NCBI RefSeq assembly: GCF_041260155.1 | Contig: NC_091931.1 | Coordinates: forward strand, 11,389,861-11,453,860 | Source of the DNA: Ptychodera flava | Lineage: Eukaryota > Hemichordata > Enteropneusta > Ptychoderidae | Direction: 5' to 3' | Length of the DNA stretch: 64,000 nt | Part shown: piece by piece, positions 13,601 through 26,700 of the stretch | Layout: each line of letters starts with the position of its first letter | Numbering within the stretch: the stretch's first letter is position 1 | The notes under the pieces: generated by a model | Told to the model about the DNA's origin: nothing | Database searches by the model: none | Seen by the model: only the letters and a program-made list of their open reading frames with translations | Program-made: the position numbers and the translations under genes

Positions 13601-15484
13601 CGACTAACGTCTATCCCAATTTTTTTTGACATTCTTTATTTGGCTACGAACGCTTGTCGCTCAGAAGATCAGTAGCCTAAAACTGATAGAGATAGTCCCG
13701 AATTTAATTCTTTAGCTTGCTGGGTCTGTAAAAGCATCTGGTCATCATTGCACAACCATCGAAATGAGTTTCTAAGAACTTTTACACTTTGTATCACGGT
13801 CCCTCTGTCAGAACTTTTGACACTGTCCCTCCACAAACTGTGGAAAGACGATGATTCGTAATATGATGGAGCTAAAAAAACAGAAGAGGTATCCCTCATG
13901 GTAATTTAGAACTGTCGTATCTCGTCATGTTTCCTGGTCAAACAAAGCCGAAGCAGCAGTATATGCTTTAATCCATCGAAACCTGGAATCATATCTTTCA
14001 CGACACGACGTCATGCTCAATGGTATAGACAGTAGACAGCGACATTGCACTTCCATTATGTGATATTGGATATTTTAAGGAAATTAGGATTGTTAAGTCA
14101 GATATGAGGAGAGGGGAAATCTCCAATATATCGGATATTTACCCGTGATTTAACAAGTATTCAGTATTGTCTAGTATTGTAAATAAAATCAGACTGACGA
14201 CGTCGGGCTGAACCAGCATGAAATCTCCGGTAGCACCTACATTGGATATACTTACCTGCGTTTTGACAAGTCTCGCATCACCCAGGTAAAGCATATGACA
14301 AATGTGACTTTTCGTACTGTGCTTGTATCAAAGTTAGAGTTAGACTGACAACGCCGGGCTGAGCCAGATCTATTCATGGGTGAAATCTCTGATATTTATC
14401 GGATAGAATTACCAGCGATTTGACAAGTGTAGTCTCGGTATTAGAGTCCCAACATCGCCGATAAAAATCGGATAATCGACGATTACGCAGACCCAGCGTG
14501 CCCATATACAAGGTACCTCGTTGTGGTGACGTCTAGTATTGAAATGGGACTCTACATATATATTCGAAGTCTGTTATCTATAACAGAAATATATATCTCT
14601 CTGTAACAGAAATACATGGGACGTCAAATTTCGATAGTGGACTCTAAATATTTAAAAATTGTGCAAAGTCGCTCCTTCATGTGGAAATATCCGATCGGTT
14701 AGGTTGTGCAGTTGACTTTCCCGATACTTTGGTGACTTATCAGTCATTTTTGGAACTAGATTTTCAACATAATGACACGTTAACGATGACATTTAATTTC
14801 GTGTTTTGTTCCACAATGACAATTCTAGCTTTTCAGTGACCACAGTTTAGTGTCGCAGTGTTCTACCTTTCTGAACACAGTTCATGCGTACGTCTGTGCG
14901 AAGATATTTTTGAAAACAGACACCAAAGTCAAATTTGGTCTTCGGTCTCAGCAAGATGTTGTGCTGATTCGGCAAACTCGGAAACTGTTCAGTCCGATCT
15001 TTTTTGAATGAGGTAAAGCAGATCTTAGTGAGAAAAATAAGTTAGCCAGTGAAAACACTTGCATTCACCCATGCACTTTTATTTGGGGACATTAGGTTGA
15101 CCTACTGTGCGGACACATATAACGCAACAAACCATCTACCACTAAGTTAACTATAGACAGTTTGAGCAAAGTCGTTTGGGAAAAAGTAATGGACAAAAAT
15201 ACAAGTTTTCAAAACAATAATGTAATATGTTGTCCCTTTTACCTTGGATATTCGTTGAATTCTACTCACACCCTGAGAGTTCGAGAGCGCAGAATGGGAG
15301 CGCAGATTGATAGCGCAGAATGGGAGCGCAGACTGATAGCGCAGAATGGGAGCGCAGATTGATAGCGCAGAATGGGAGCGCAGATTGATAGCGCAGAATG
15401 GTAGCGCAGATTGAGAGCGCTGATTGAAATGCGCTAGCGCAGATTGGGGGCGCAGACTATCGATTTCTGACCTCTCACACAGCT
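10660..15484. mobile_element. Non-autonomous DNA transposon with GCGC-rich terminal inverted repeats (copy 1)
   Basis: The left end (CAGGTATGTGGGGGATCAG, then AATCGACAGTCTGCGCCCC) and the reverse complement of the right end (AGCTGTGTGAGAGGTCAG, then AATCGATAGTCTGCGCCCC) are clear inverted repeats, imperfect over the outermost ~20 bp and continuing through TGCGCTAGCGCATTTCAATC. A matching 8-bp sequence CCGTCTGA flanks both ends. The 8-bp duplication and CAG-type terminus fit hAT- or P-type elements. The interior shows no transposase-like ORF, so it is probably non-autonomous. Just inside the right end, 15,283-15,420, are tandem subterminal repeats of GCGCAGATTGATA and GCGCAGAATGGGA. A related element lies at 53,149-57,778. 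Confidence 0.75.
15283..15420. repeat. Subterminal GCGCAGA tandem repeats of element copy 1
   Basis: Alternating GCGCAGAATGGGA and GCGCAGATTGATA units of about 13 bp (26-bp higher-order repeat), several copies, expanded on the right side only. Subterminal arrays like this commonly serve as transposase-binding sites; that role is inferred. Confidence 0.75.
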
Positions 15485-16860
15485 CCGTCTGAAGATGGTC
15501 CCTTCCATATCACATGATGAATTGAGCTCAAAGCCTGGATTGATTCGAATTACATGCATGGGCAACTAATTCCTATACTATTTTTATCGGTTTTTGTAAC
15601 AAATCTTGTGAGTTATATATAAATGGCAAAAAAGCTTTTCCGGGGTAGGTGATCACAAAGGTAGGACATACGTGAAAATCATCCTTGGTGAACTTCCCAT
15701 TTAACCCCTAAGACGTCATAGACTTTCATGCCAAACAACCTCATACGCGAAGAACTTTTTGAACCAATAAACTTGACATGTACACTAATTCTTTTCGAAA
15801 GGAACAGTGCATTTCCTGTGATTGGAAGCCCAGCCAAACCACTATGAATTTCAAATATCAGAAAATGAAAAATCTTTGAGTAGTCTTTCCATGTTTGATC
15901 TAGCAAATAAGGGGTTGGAAAATGGGCTTAAAATGTATATTTTTGGTTCAAAATGCTATGAAAAAATGTTTTTTAAAGGACTGTAAAAATATATCTTATC
16001 GTCAAAATGCCTGCAAACTTTTACACATTTTAAATCTCATGAAAAGACACATATTTGGGTGAAAAGCAGAACTTATCAAATGTAAATAATCAATCATTTT
16101 GTCCAGCTATGTGAATGTTTTGTTCAGTTTATTCATCAGTACTGTAGAATGGTGCCTGAGTGTTGCATTTGGTTTCTGATGACAGTCATAGTCATAGTGT
16201 CCAAAATCATTCTCACTGACCAGATTCTCCTTTCTTGTATGTTCTGTGTTTTCTCTGTCTTCTGCTGTGAGCTGTTTATACAGTGGAATTTGATCGAGTG
16301 TCCGTTTTGCCTTGCAGCATTTATCTAATTGTCTCAAAACGGACGAACTACGAGCAGACCTACGAGCTCGTACGAGCGAAGTACGAGTGACGTAATGTGC
16401 CATACTTTCAAAGGACGAGTGACGTAATGCATGTCCCAAAATCGACAAAGTGAGCGTCAAGCTGAGCGTGGAAAAACAAAAACAGCGTCGAACTGAGCGT
16501 TGAAAAAAAAAGACAAAATAGGATTCGAAATGAACGTAGAAACATGCCAAACAGAATGTCAAAGTGGGGTTCTGAGTACGGGTGCTAAAATATAGCAAAT
16601 ATGCGAAATAAACAAGTAATGACTTGACTGATTTCAGCTTGAATATAGCAAGTACAGGAACGAGTTCAAAACGTCTTTCACGTGGGTAGGCCCAACTACT
16701 GACTTTGCAGCAATAACACTGTTGACAAAATCTCAACAACAATAAATTGTGGGTTCATCATAATTGGTATTGCATGCATTAGTGAATTTTCAAAAATGAC
16801 ATTCATAATTGCATATATTTCAACTTGGGTAGCAAGAAAACCGACGTCTGAGTGACTGGC
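15485..16860. other. Spacer; no gene assigned
   Basis: Two minus-strand ORFs occur here (15,679-15,906, 75 aa; 16,107-16,742, 211 aa). The second changes from cysteine/phenylalanine-rich to ordinary composition halfway along, as expected of chance ORFs. A cluster of TACGAGC/TACGAGT motifs lies at 16,340-16,430. I cannot support a gene. Confidence 0.4.
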
Positions 16861-17023
16861 ATTGGGCGTTCGTTCGTGTGCAAACATCGCGTGCAAGCAC
16901 AGGGAACTTAGTAATCTTGTTGTTGTTGTTGTTGTTGTTGTTGGGCGTTCGTTCGTGTGCAAACATCGCGTGCAAGCACAGGGAACTTAGTTATCTTGTT
17001 GTTGTTGTTGTTGTTGTTGTTGT

Positions 17024-17058
<35 letters not shown>
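16861..17058. repeat. 80-bp direct duplication with GTT and GAT microsatellites
   Basis: A segment starting GGGCGTTCGTTCGTGTGCAA is present twice in tandem (about 16,864 and 16,943). Each copy ends in a (GTT)n run, and the second is followed by about eleven GAT units. The poly-Leu/Val/Asp ORFs across it are repeat artefacts. Confidence 0.85.
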
Positions 17059-17066
<8 letters not shown>

Positions 17067-17734
17067 AAAAAGTATTAAAAAACAATGTGTCATTCCTTGC
17101 TGTTGTTTGTCGATGTTGTAGATAATTGTAAAAGAAAACCGTAATCGTGACCAAAAAACGACGTAGGTCGCCCAACGTCACTCCTGTCCTACTATACAAC
17201 CAAGGGTGGAATCGAGATGCCCCTGATCAAGGCTCATCAGCCACCTTCAAGGCCCAGAAAAACACCCCATTTACGAGCGATCGATTGAAATCTGCTATCA
17301 TAGGCACTGAAATTTATCTCACTGACCTAATTTGGGCTTCACTTGAACTACCGACCTGCAAACGAGTAGAAAAACGGCGATTTCCAAGTCGTACCCGGTC
17401 AAAATCGATCACATTTGAACTTCCCGGTCGATGGTGATGGGCCGTCGTCACTGGGGCATTTAAATTGACCAATTGGGGGCCCTGTAAAGGCTGCTTCGGC
17501 CAGCTCTCATTACTAATACATGAGGAGGCTTGTCCCAACGCAAAATTTCACTACAGTTTAAACTTCGCCGTCTCAACTTCATTCAATTTCCATTCTTGTA
17601 AAATAATACTTATATGGATACCAATGATAAATCGACCCGTCTTTTACTGTAAACTATCACCTGGAATACTCATTCACAACGACAATGTACACTCGCTCAA
17701 GTACGAGCCCGGATGTTGTTTACGCTTGTAACGG

Positions 17735-17794
17735 GGGAAATTTAAATACCCAGAAGTGTACGCTCTAACTATCGACAGTATATCCTGACGTAAG
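17735..17794 (+). promoter_or_regulatory. Likely core promoter / 5' UTR of the P-element-like gene
   Basis: A TATA-like TTTAAATA at about 17,741 lies roughly 50 bp upstream of the inferred start codon at 17,795, leaving room for a transcription start near 17,770. The surrounding 17.1-17.8 kb is richer in CpG than the flanks. This is inferred from position only. Confidence 0.35.
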
Positions 17795-20700
17795 ATGGCA
17801 GATTTCCTGACAAAGAGTTGGTAAGTATCCGTTTATCTGCATGACTATGAAGGTTTTTCTACTTTTTCGCGTACTTTTGAACGTTACACGTACGCGTACG
17901 AGCAGGGAGCATTGAAACATAAACAATCGGCTGGTAAACATTGTCGGCCTGAAGTGAAGACATACCGGAAAAGTTTCCTTCGGTGAAACGTACATGTTCT
18001 ATATCATTGTATACGAAATTTCACCTCTGAGAAATGCAATATATCTTTCGGTCAGTATGACAGAAGAGCCGTTACCTTGTTCATGATTTAATTAAGAGTT
18101 CATTGTTATTGACTTGTACACTTGTATTTGTTTCAGGTTGCTATGCAATTATCATGTGTCACCTGGTGCCACAACGCGCCTTGTTGACATTCTCAGTCAC
18201 TTGCAGCAATCCTTAGGAAATACCCACAACATCCAGTACAAGGACAAAACTGTGAGCTGTTTCATACGAGATCTGTGGGGTGAGCACATTACAGTAAACA
18301 GAAAAGTAATTTCAGGCACATATCCCCTTCGCCAACGAACCACACTCTACACTAATTTAAGTATAAAGGACACTACTCAGCCATCTGAAAGTGATGGAAT
18401 GTCATGGGAAACCCTGAAATCCTTCTGTCCATCAGGCTGGAGTCCACCTCATTTGAACAGTGATGGCATTTTAGTATGGGTAAAAATATCTACCACAACA
18501 AACACAGTGAATGGTTGCCGTATTGTAACAGAAGTTCAGATGAAGAGAGAAGAAAGTGGTCTCACTGTTGCAGTCAAGTATGGGAGTCGCACTGTAAATC
18601 TTGAGGACATAGGCTTCAAAGTTTCAGAATTTTTCTGTCACAATGGTTCAAGCGTTCATCAGATAAATGCTTTAATGGATATGATATCAAATACATCATT
18701 TTGCTCTGGGTTTGAGTGGACCAGATCCACAGTTACCAGTCAAGGCCACAGTGAGAAATGGAAAATATCAGACAGAGAAATTACCAAAATGAGAAGCAAC
18801 AGCTGTGAACTTTTCTGCCGCTTGTCAACATGCTGTTCAAAATGCCTACTGTTAAAGAGAAAAATGAATGCAAGGGTATGTGCAAGTGATGAAGATAATA
18901 ACAGCAGACATAAGAAATTAAAAATGATGGACAAAGCTGAGGTTATAGAGCTGTTGAAAAAAGAACAAAAACTGCGAAGAAATGCAGAATTAAGAGAAAA
19001 GGGCTTAAGGAGAAAGCTGCAGGAGGAAATGTTGGAATTTGATAGCAATGATGATAGAGACTTCACAGAAATGTTTCAACTGATTGATGAGAAGCAACTG
19101 GGTGACGATATGAAAATTTTGTTTCAACAACAGAAAGACATTTTAAGACAGAAAAACGCGAAGGAATATAGATGGCATCCACGGTAAGTTGTTGCATATA
19201 CATTGTCACGCACAAAAAAGACAATATGACATAATGTATATTTGTAGTACCATATTGAAAACTCTATTATCATTGTCGAACTCTACAATACATGTGGTGC
19301 ACAATATACAATACTGTATACCATTTCCCTTGTCCACCTACAACACAAGATGTCAAAATGACTGGTTCAAATTACTGCTGAAATGACCAAACTCTGTATT
19401 TTATTATTTCAGATTTATTTTGCCTCAATTATGTAATGCCCTTATCTTTGTTTTCATGTAGTTGGTTGTGTGCATCCACAAACTTTAACCTGAAAATCAC
19501 TTAATGTAATGTGAAGGGTTTCAGATAAAAAAAAAGTTGGGACAACCGCATGCATTCCAGTGTTTATGTTGATATAATGAAATATTATGTATTGGTAAAT
19601 TCAAGTACATTACCAGAAACTCGGGCCTGAAAGGGTTTTAAAACCCTTTCTCAGATCACATGAGTACAACACATAAGTTGATAAGTGTAACATAAATATC
19701 CTGTTTAAAAATGATACATTTCATAAAAACTGCCGGTGCCCAACAATGTGGAGTTTGTGAAAAATGTTAGAAGCTGCATAATAGAGTCAAAAAAGCTCTG
19801 TGGAAATACATACAATTCAATTGTTTAAAATTTATATCACTATGTTTTCATGTCCTAATTGAATTAATCTCTTATCTTCTGAAAGGGACAAAGTCAATCA
19901 TTTTTTGGCATTATTTCAGCTATTTTAAATACTTTTCAAATGTTCACTGAAATATGCTTAGTCTCTGGATGACACAGCTCAACTAACACCTGTATAAATA
20001 AATACGCATAAGATCCACCATTAAATTTATGGTATGTACCAAAATTTCCAATACAGTTACAGTTGTGTACAGGATAAAAGTCAAATAATTGTAACATACA
20101 ATGTACATGTATGGTGATTGAGCATATTTCAGTGAGCACAGCAGCATAAATGATCAATGAAAAGAAACTAAAATAGCTGAAATATTGTCAATAATAAGTG
20201 ACTTTGATCTTTTACCATTTCAGCATAATCCAGCTATGCCTAAGTATTTATGCCAGATCCCCACAAGTGTACGATGAACTTGCAAAAGTTCTGATTTTGC
20301 CAAGCAAGAGAACTATCCGGTACAATAAAAACAAGAACCCACAAGAACCAGGTGAGACATGCATGTACCTAAAACATTATCTCTGCTGAAGTTGAGAGCT
20401 CACCCATAAGGACACACAACTTACATTGATTTGGGGCATAACTTCATACCCTGATATAACTGCTTTGATATACTATTGAATATGACAGAATAATGTACTG
20501 CCTTTGAAAGCTAACTTGGACAATATATGCATTTTCAGAAAGTAGTTTCACTGTTGATATCCCCAAATGAACTATCAGTAAAGAAAACTTTAGGCCCAAT
20601 CAGCATTATTTTTTCCATGATACATGTGCATGATTTTTGCATTTGGATCCATATGTCACCTCTTGGCAATGCATACATGTACTTTCTATGAAGTAAGGGA

Positions 20701-23700
20701 TATGGCACATGTTTAGTCTTTGAATTCAAATTTAAGTGCAATTACAATCAGAGGTTTATAATGTGTGCCCATTCGTAAGCTTATAATGTAAGTTTGAAGG
20801 TAAAATCATCAAAATAATGAAATGGTGGCTTATTGGGCTTTTAAAGGGATATAGTCGTCGGAACTGCGCTCAAAGGTCGTATGGGACCCATACGACCCAT
20901 GGCAACAACGTATCCAAGGCACTATGGTGATTGATGACAGTTAAAAAATGTCTGTCATAATCTATCATCGTACAATTTAAATGTTGCAGCTATGATGATG
21001 AGGTGCATCTAGATATCGTGCAAGAAATACATTGTTTGTAAACAAGAAACTCGCACAGGCGCAGTTCCGACGACTATATCCCTTTAAGTGATTTCTGTAC
21101 ATTGTATAATCCATATTTTACCTGAAATTTTACACAGATTTAATAAACATGCCTGTGTGCCTTTGTTTCATAATGGCATTTGACACCAAAATTTATACAT
21201 GTAAGTGTTTGTTGCTGATACCATAACTCTCTGACGTCATTTCACTGAACATATGCATTTCTACTGTCTAAGTTATAACATGTTAAGCTTGACACACAAA
21301 CAATACAGAAAAAGTACATTTACAAACTGGGAATTTGTTAATTCTTAACTGATGCATTAAAATACCTCTACAGCGTTACACACACTCAAACATGTATGTA
21401 GATCATAAAGAAAATATCCATCTAAAAAGCATTGCTGTTTTGATATCAGGTTGGAACTATGAATCTGTCAAAGGTTTGCTGGATGCTGCCAACAAGAAAG
21501 GTCTGAAGGAAGTAGATCGTTGGGGAGGACTATGCTTTGATGAAATGGCAATTCAGGTATTCTTTTTTGATTTCAATCTTAAATTTCCATGTGCATTTAG
21601 CAGTACAATATACACTTAAAGGGGAAGGTTACCCAGCGATTGTGTGTTCATGAATAAAAAATCTATGAAAAAATGGTGCGAAATCTGTCTTTGTTATCAA
21701 CTTTCACTTACCGATAGTGCGATGGCACCCATTTGGAAACCATATAGGTTATGGGTAGAAGTGATGTAAGGGCCTAGGACTGGACTGACACTTGTAGGGA
21801 AGCCCTACAAGTGTCAGTGCAGTCCTAGGCTCTTACCTCACTTCCACCTATAATTAAAGGTTTTCAAATGCGTGCCACCGCACGATCAGTAAGTGAAAAT
21901 TAAATAACAAAAACAGATTTCACACCATTTTTTCATAGATTTCTTATTGCTAAACACATAATTGCTGGGTAACCTTCCCCTTTAAAGACGCCCATTGGCT
22001 ATAAAAAGAGGATTACAGATAATGTGAATACTGTCAATAGGACCTTGTACAAACTAATATGGTTATGAGCCGTATGTTTACCAAACAACATAAATGATAC
22101 TGTGTTGACTGGTTGATTCACTTTGAATTCACACACTCTTTCAGGAGGATTTGCAGCTTTTAAAGTGTGGCGGAAAATCTAAGCTGGTTGGCATTGTTTC
22201 ATTGGGAAACTCATTCACAGATATGCAAAGATTGATGAAAGGTAAATATCCTAATCAAAATTGTCCTGGACCAGTGTTTTTTTTTAATTTCTAACTTTTT
22301 TATACATTTGAAGCTAGCTCACTGACAGCTTAGTAATCATAAAAATGTTACAGAGCTCAAAAAGTATTAATGGCTGAGTACAATAAGCTTGAAACACTGT
22401 CTCTTACCTTTTGACATATTCTAATTTCTGCCAGTCTGACCCTGATACACATCTTTCCTCAATGTATATGTATAGGAAATTGCACTACGCCTCTGTTATT
22501 ACAGATACTGTAGTTGCAATGTTGAAATAGAGATTCTGTACCTCCACTCTGGAAATACAGATACTGTACTTGCACTCTGGAAATACAGATACTGTACTTG
22601 CACTCTGGAAATACAGATACTGTACTGGCACTCTGGAAATACAGATACTGTACTTGCATTCTGGAATTACAGATACTGCACTTGCATTCTGGAAATACAG
22701 ATAGTGTACTTGCATTCTGGAAATACAGATACTGTACTTGTACTCTGGAATTACAGATACTGTACTTGCATTCTGGAAATACAGATAGTGCACTTGCATT
22801 CTGGAAATACTGATACTGTACTTGTACTCTGGAAATACAGATACTGTACTTGTACTCTGGAAATACAGATACTGTACTTGCACTCTGGAAATACAGATAC
22901 TGTACTTGCATTCTGGAAATACAGATACTGTACTTTCTCTGTGGAATTACAGATACTGTACTTGCACTCTGGAAATACAGATACTGCACTTGCATTCTGG
23001 AAATACAGATAGTGCACTTGCATTCTGGAAATACAGATACTGTACTTGTACTCTGGAAATACAGATACTGTACTTGCACTCTGGAAATACAGATAGTGCA
23101 CTTGCATTCTGGAAATACAGATACTGTACTTTCTCTGTGGAATTACAGATACTGTACTTGCACTCTGGAAATACAGATACTGTACTTGCACTCTGGAAAT
23201 ACAGATAGTGCACTTGCATTCTGGAAATACAGATACTGTACTTTCTCTGTGGAATTACAGATACTGTACTTGCACTCTGGAATACAGATACTGCACTTGC
23301 ATTCTGGAAATACAGATAGTGCACTTGCACTCTGGAAATACAGATAGTGCACTTGCATTCTGGAAATACAGATACTGTACTTGTACTCTGGAAATACAGA
23401 TACTGTACTTTCTCTCTGGAAATACAGATACTGTACTTGCAATCTGGAAATACAGATACTGTACTTGCATTCTGGAAATACAGATACTGTACTTTCTCTC
23501 TGGAAATACAGATATTGTATTTGTACTCTGGAAATACAGATACTGTCTAAATTTTTTCATTTATAAAAACTGAAGTACTTAATAGTTGTGCTAGTAATTG
23601 TCTGGCAGTGACATGTAACCTTTATAGAGGTAAGCATGTCAAATACTTTACTTATACTATCTTATGGGTACATATAGCTATTGTTGAGATGAATCATTCT

Positions 23701-26700
23701 TGGAAATCACTAACTGACCAAGGATGTTCATAAAAAAGTCTCAAGCAAGGTAAGGCAAGGGTTACTCAATATGTTAAAATTCTGATTTTTATAATTCTTT
23801 CGACATTTTGTTTTGCCCTGGCCCCTTACACAGTATGTGACAATGCTGGTTTGCTATCAGACATGCTAACAGGAACTAATTGGGCAAAGTGACTGTTGAC
23901 CTGGTTGTAGCAGCCAAAGTAAGTGGTACCCGCTTGCTTGCAATCCTGAAAGCTAGATCTTGCAGCTCACAACAGAAGACACACAATGAAGAATTCAATC
24001 CATTATATTTGTAAAAGAAACAATTTGATGTTAATATAGTTCATCCACAATTTGTTTTCTCATGACACTGGAGGTAACAGACTACAAATATGCTTGAAAT
24101 AAATAGTTTGTAAGTCTATTTATTGCAAACTAGGAGTTACTACTACATGTATAAATGTAATTTGTCCATTTATAGATTGCTGGAATGCCAATTTCTTAAC
24201 TGTCTGTATTACATAATTTGTAGTGTCCAAAATAAAGTATTCAATTTATACTTATACATTGGTCGCATATCCAATGTTCCTGAAGGAATATGATCATTGG
24301 TTATCAATTTCAGCATGTTTCCCTTAAAGTATCAGCAAGGATATGATTTCTCACAGTGAACAATTTTTTATGTAAATTGGAAAATTTACTAGTCCTGTGT
24401 GTTCTGTAATCTCTCTAATGCTTGTGCCATGTTACGAGGTAGCTTATTTAATGAGGTGAGACTTCTGAAGCTGTGCAAAACACAGCTCATGGCCCACTTC
24501 TTACAGTGACATCCCCATTAGCTTGAATTACAGGTCGATAAACACCACTGCCTACATTGCGGTATACTTCTAAAGATATTATTCCATCTAACTTTGACAA
24601 CAACTTTTCCTATCACTTTGTCTCCATCAATTCTAATAATTGCCATGTTTCCAATTGCAATTGGTACTCTGCAAGCAGGCCTTGATCTAGCTGGCCTGTT
24701 TCCTAATCGGCGTGTTTCTCTTCTTCCTCTTTGCTGCCGGATGCTATTTGTTACCTAAATAAAAAGAGACAATATTATTGAGCCATTTTCAGATAAAATA
24801 TTTAAATAAGGAAATAAATTTGCTTCGAGGTACGTCTATGAATTCAAAACATTCTAACCCTTTGAGCACCAAAGTCAATTTTTGTTGCCTTTATAAAATA
24901 TACACCTTGATATTTTTTTCAGATTTTGCTAAAATTTTGATGAAAAAGTGAGCCAATGAAATGTAATATCCATTTGGTAAAATAATCAAAACATTACTGA
25001 AAAATTCTTAAAAATTTGTAAAATGTTGCACTAAAATTTTGGCAGCAAAAATTACAGCGTTCAAAGGGTTGACTATGATCTTTGAAGCAATAAATAGAAG
25101 AACAATAATGAATCACTTGAAATAGTTGTCACAATTTTCGTTTACGAACCTGCCGGCCCTCCTTTCTCTTGTGAGTAGTCGTTGAATCGTGTCAGTTTCC
25201 TTCTGGACTTGTGGTGGTAACTGCTGGGGGAGCTGGTCTGTAAGAATAAAGCTCATCAAGGTACCAGTTTGTAGTTTGATTGCTCATCGTAACTGTCTCT
25301 GTCTTGGGATTGTCCAGGAAAGTCCTCCACCACTCAAACTGAGCAAAACTGAGGACATCCTATGATCAGAACAACATCTTAGGTAAGCTAACATGTACAT
25401 ATTGCAATGTCTGTGACATTTTTCATTTCAAATGCATTATTTTATTGATATAGAGGAATACTTTGAGTTCTGTATTACCATGCTACCATGAGGAAGTTGG
25501 ACACCATTCGATAATGAGATATACATACAACCTCTTTTTTTCAGTCAACAGTTGGAAAAGTATAGCCAAGATAATCACTCATCCATCATTTTGAAAGAGC
25601 GATCAAAAGATACACTTAGATACATGTACCTTGCTTTTGGCAATACTCTGTCTCACTTTCCGAATTTCAGCATCATCGAAAGTCATTGGAGCAATATCTG
25701 GATATCCTTCAGGTATGCTCTGTAAACCATTTTCCTTTTTGAATATTTCCAACAGTCCATCTTCTGGTTGCCAGTTGAAGTCTGTGCTCCAGTTTTTATA
25801 CTGGACTTTAACTTCCCCATTCGATGCCAGATATATTCTGAAATGACAGTGTTTTAACTTTAAGGAAATGACTCTTGATTTGGCTAAGACCATCATCAAC
25901 AATATGATAGACTCAAGTATCAATGTCAAGGAAATAGAAATATAGGGCTTCATAAACATGAAACATTTGGGCCGGCTAGTCCATGTGTCATGAGAGTTCC
26001 TCAAAAACAAAGTACCGGTATAGTGTTCCTCATGAACAAAGGAAATGTCTGCATCAAAAATTGTTAGAAATAGCTGTTTTCTGTTATCCTTGATTACAAA
26101 AGCATTTGATTGGCTACACACAGAAGAGTACCTGTAAACATGTGGAAATGACTGATTGTGAATTTCTTCTAGTTGAGGTAGCAACCAGTCTCGGATGTTC
26201 CACACAGTTTGGGAAATGGTTATTTCTTGCTTGGGATCAGTAGAATTCTCCAACACCTTGGTAAGTTCTGGCATAGTCTTTGCATCATTCTCCTTTAACT
26301 TTTGTGAATACTTGGAAAATCTTTGATCAATATCTTCATGGGTGTGCCCAACCATAAGAAATGACATCACAATCTGAAATTTATGATTAAATACATGAAC
26401 GTACTTTACTGTGTTTCTGTGTCTATATGCATGAATGACAGTCAGTCTAATGTCTGCCTTATCTTTTGTATTACCACGGATAACTTTCTATGGTTCACTA
26501 CATCATACATTTATTGTATGAGCCATTCCTTCACATATTTAATCCTAAGAAGATAAGAGTTCAAAATGCAGTATATAACTTTTCTCATCGCTTGTAACGT
26601 CAGTTTACAATTGAACATGATTGTGATTCATCTCATAAAAGATTCAGTTGTACAATATTGGAAACAAAACATTATTAACTATGGTAGTGCACTTAAAGCC

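Noticed and set aside
15679..15906. 75-aa minus-strand ORF with fairly normal composition
   Set aside because: No partner exon, no family resemblance; could be chance.
16107..16742. 211-aa minus-strand ORF
   Set aside because: Half is Cys/Phe/Leu low-quality sequence and half ordinary; no recognisable motif or convincing splice sites. Possible but unsupported.
22549..23546. Possible CRISPR array
   Set aside because: Repeats are directly adjacent with no unique spacers, in a eukaryotic context.
22459..23573. Long ORFs on both strands (up to 206 aa) in the left repeat array
   Set aside because: They are translations of a stop-free 28-bp repeat in every frame; the peptide is just the repeat unit.
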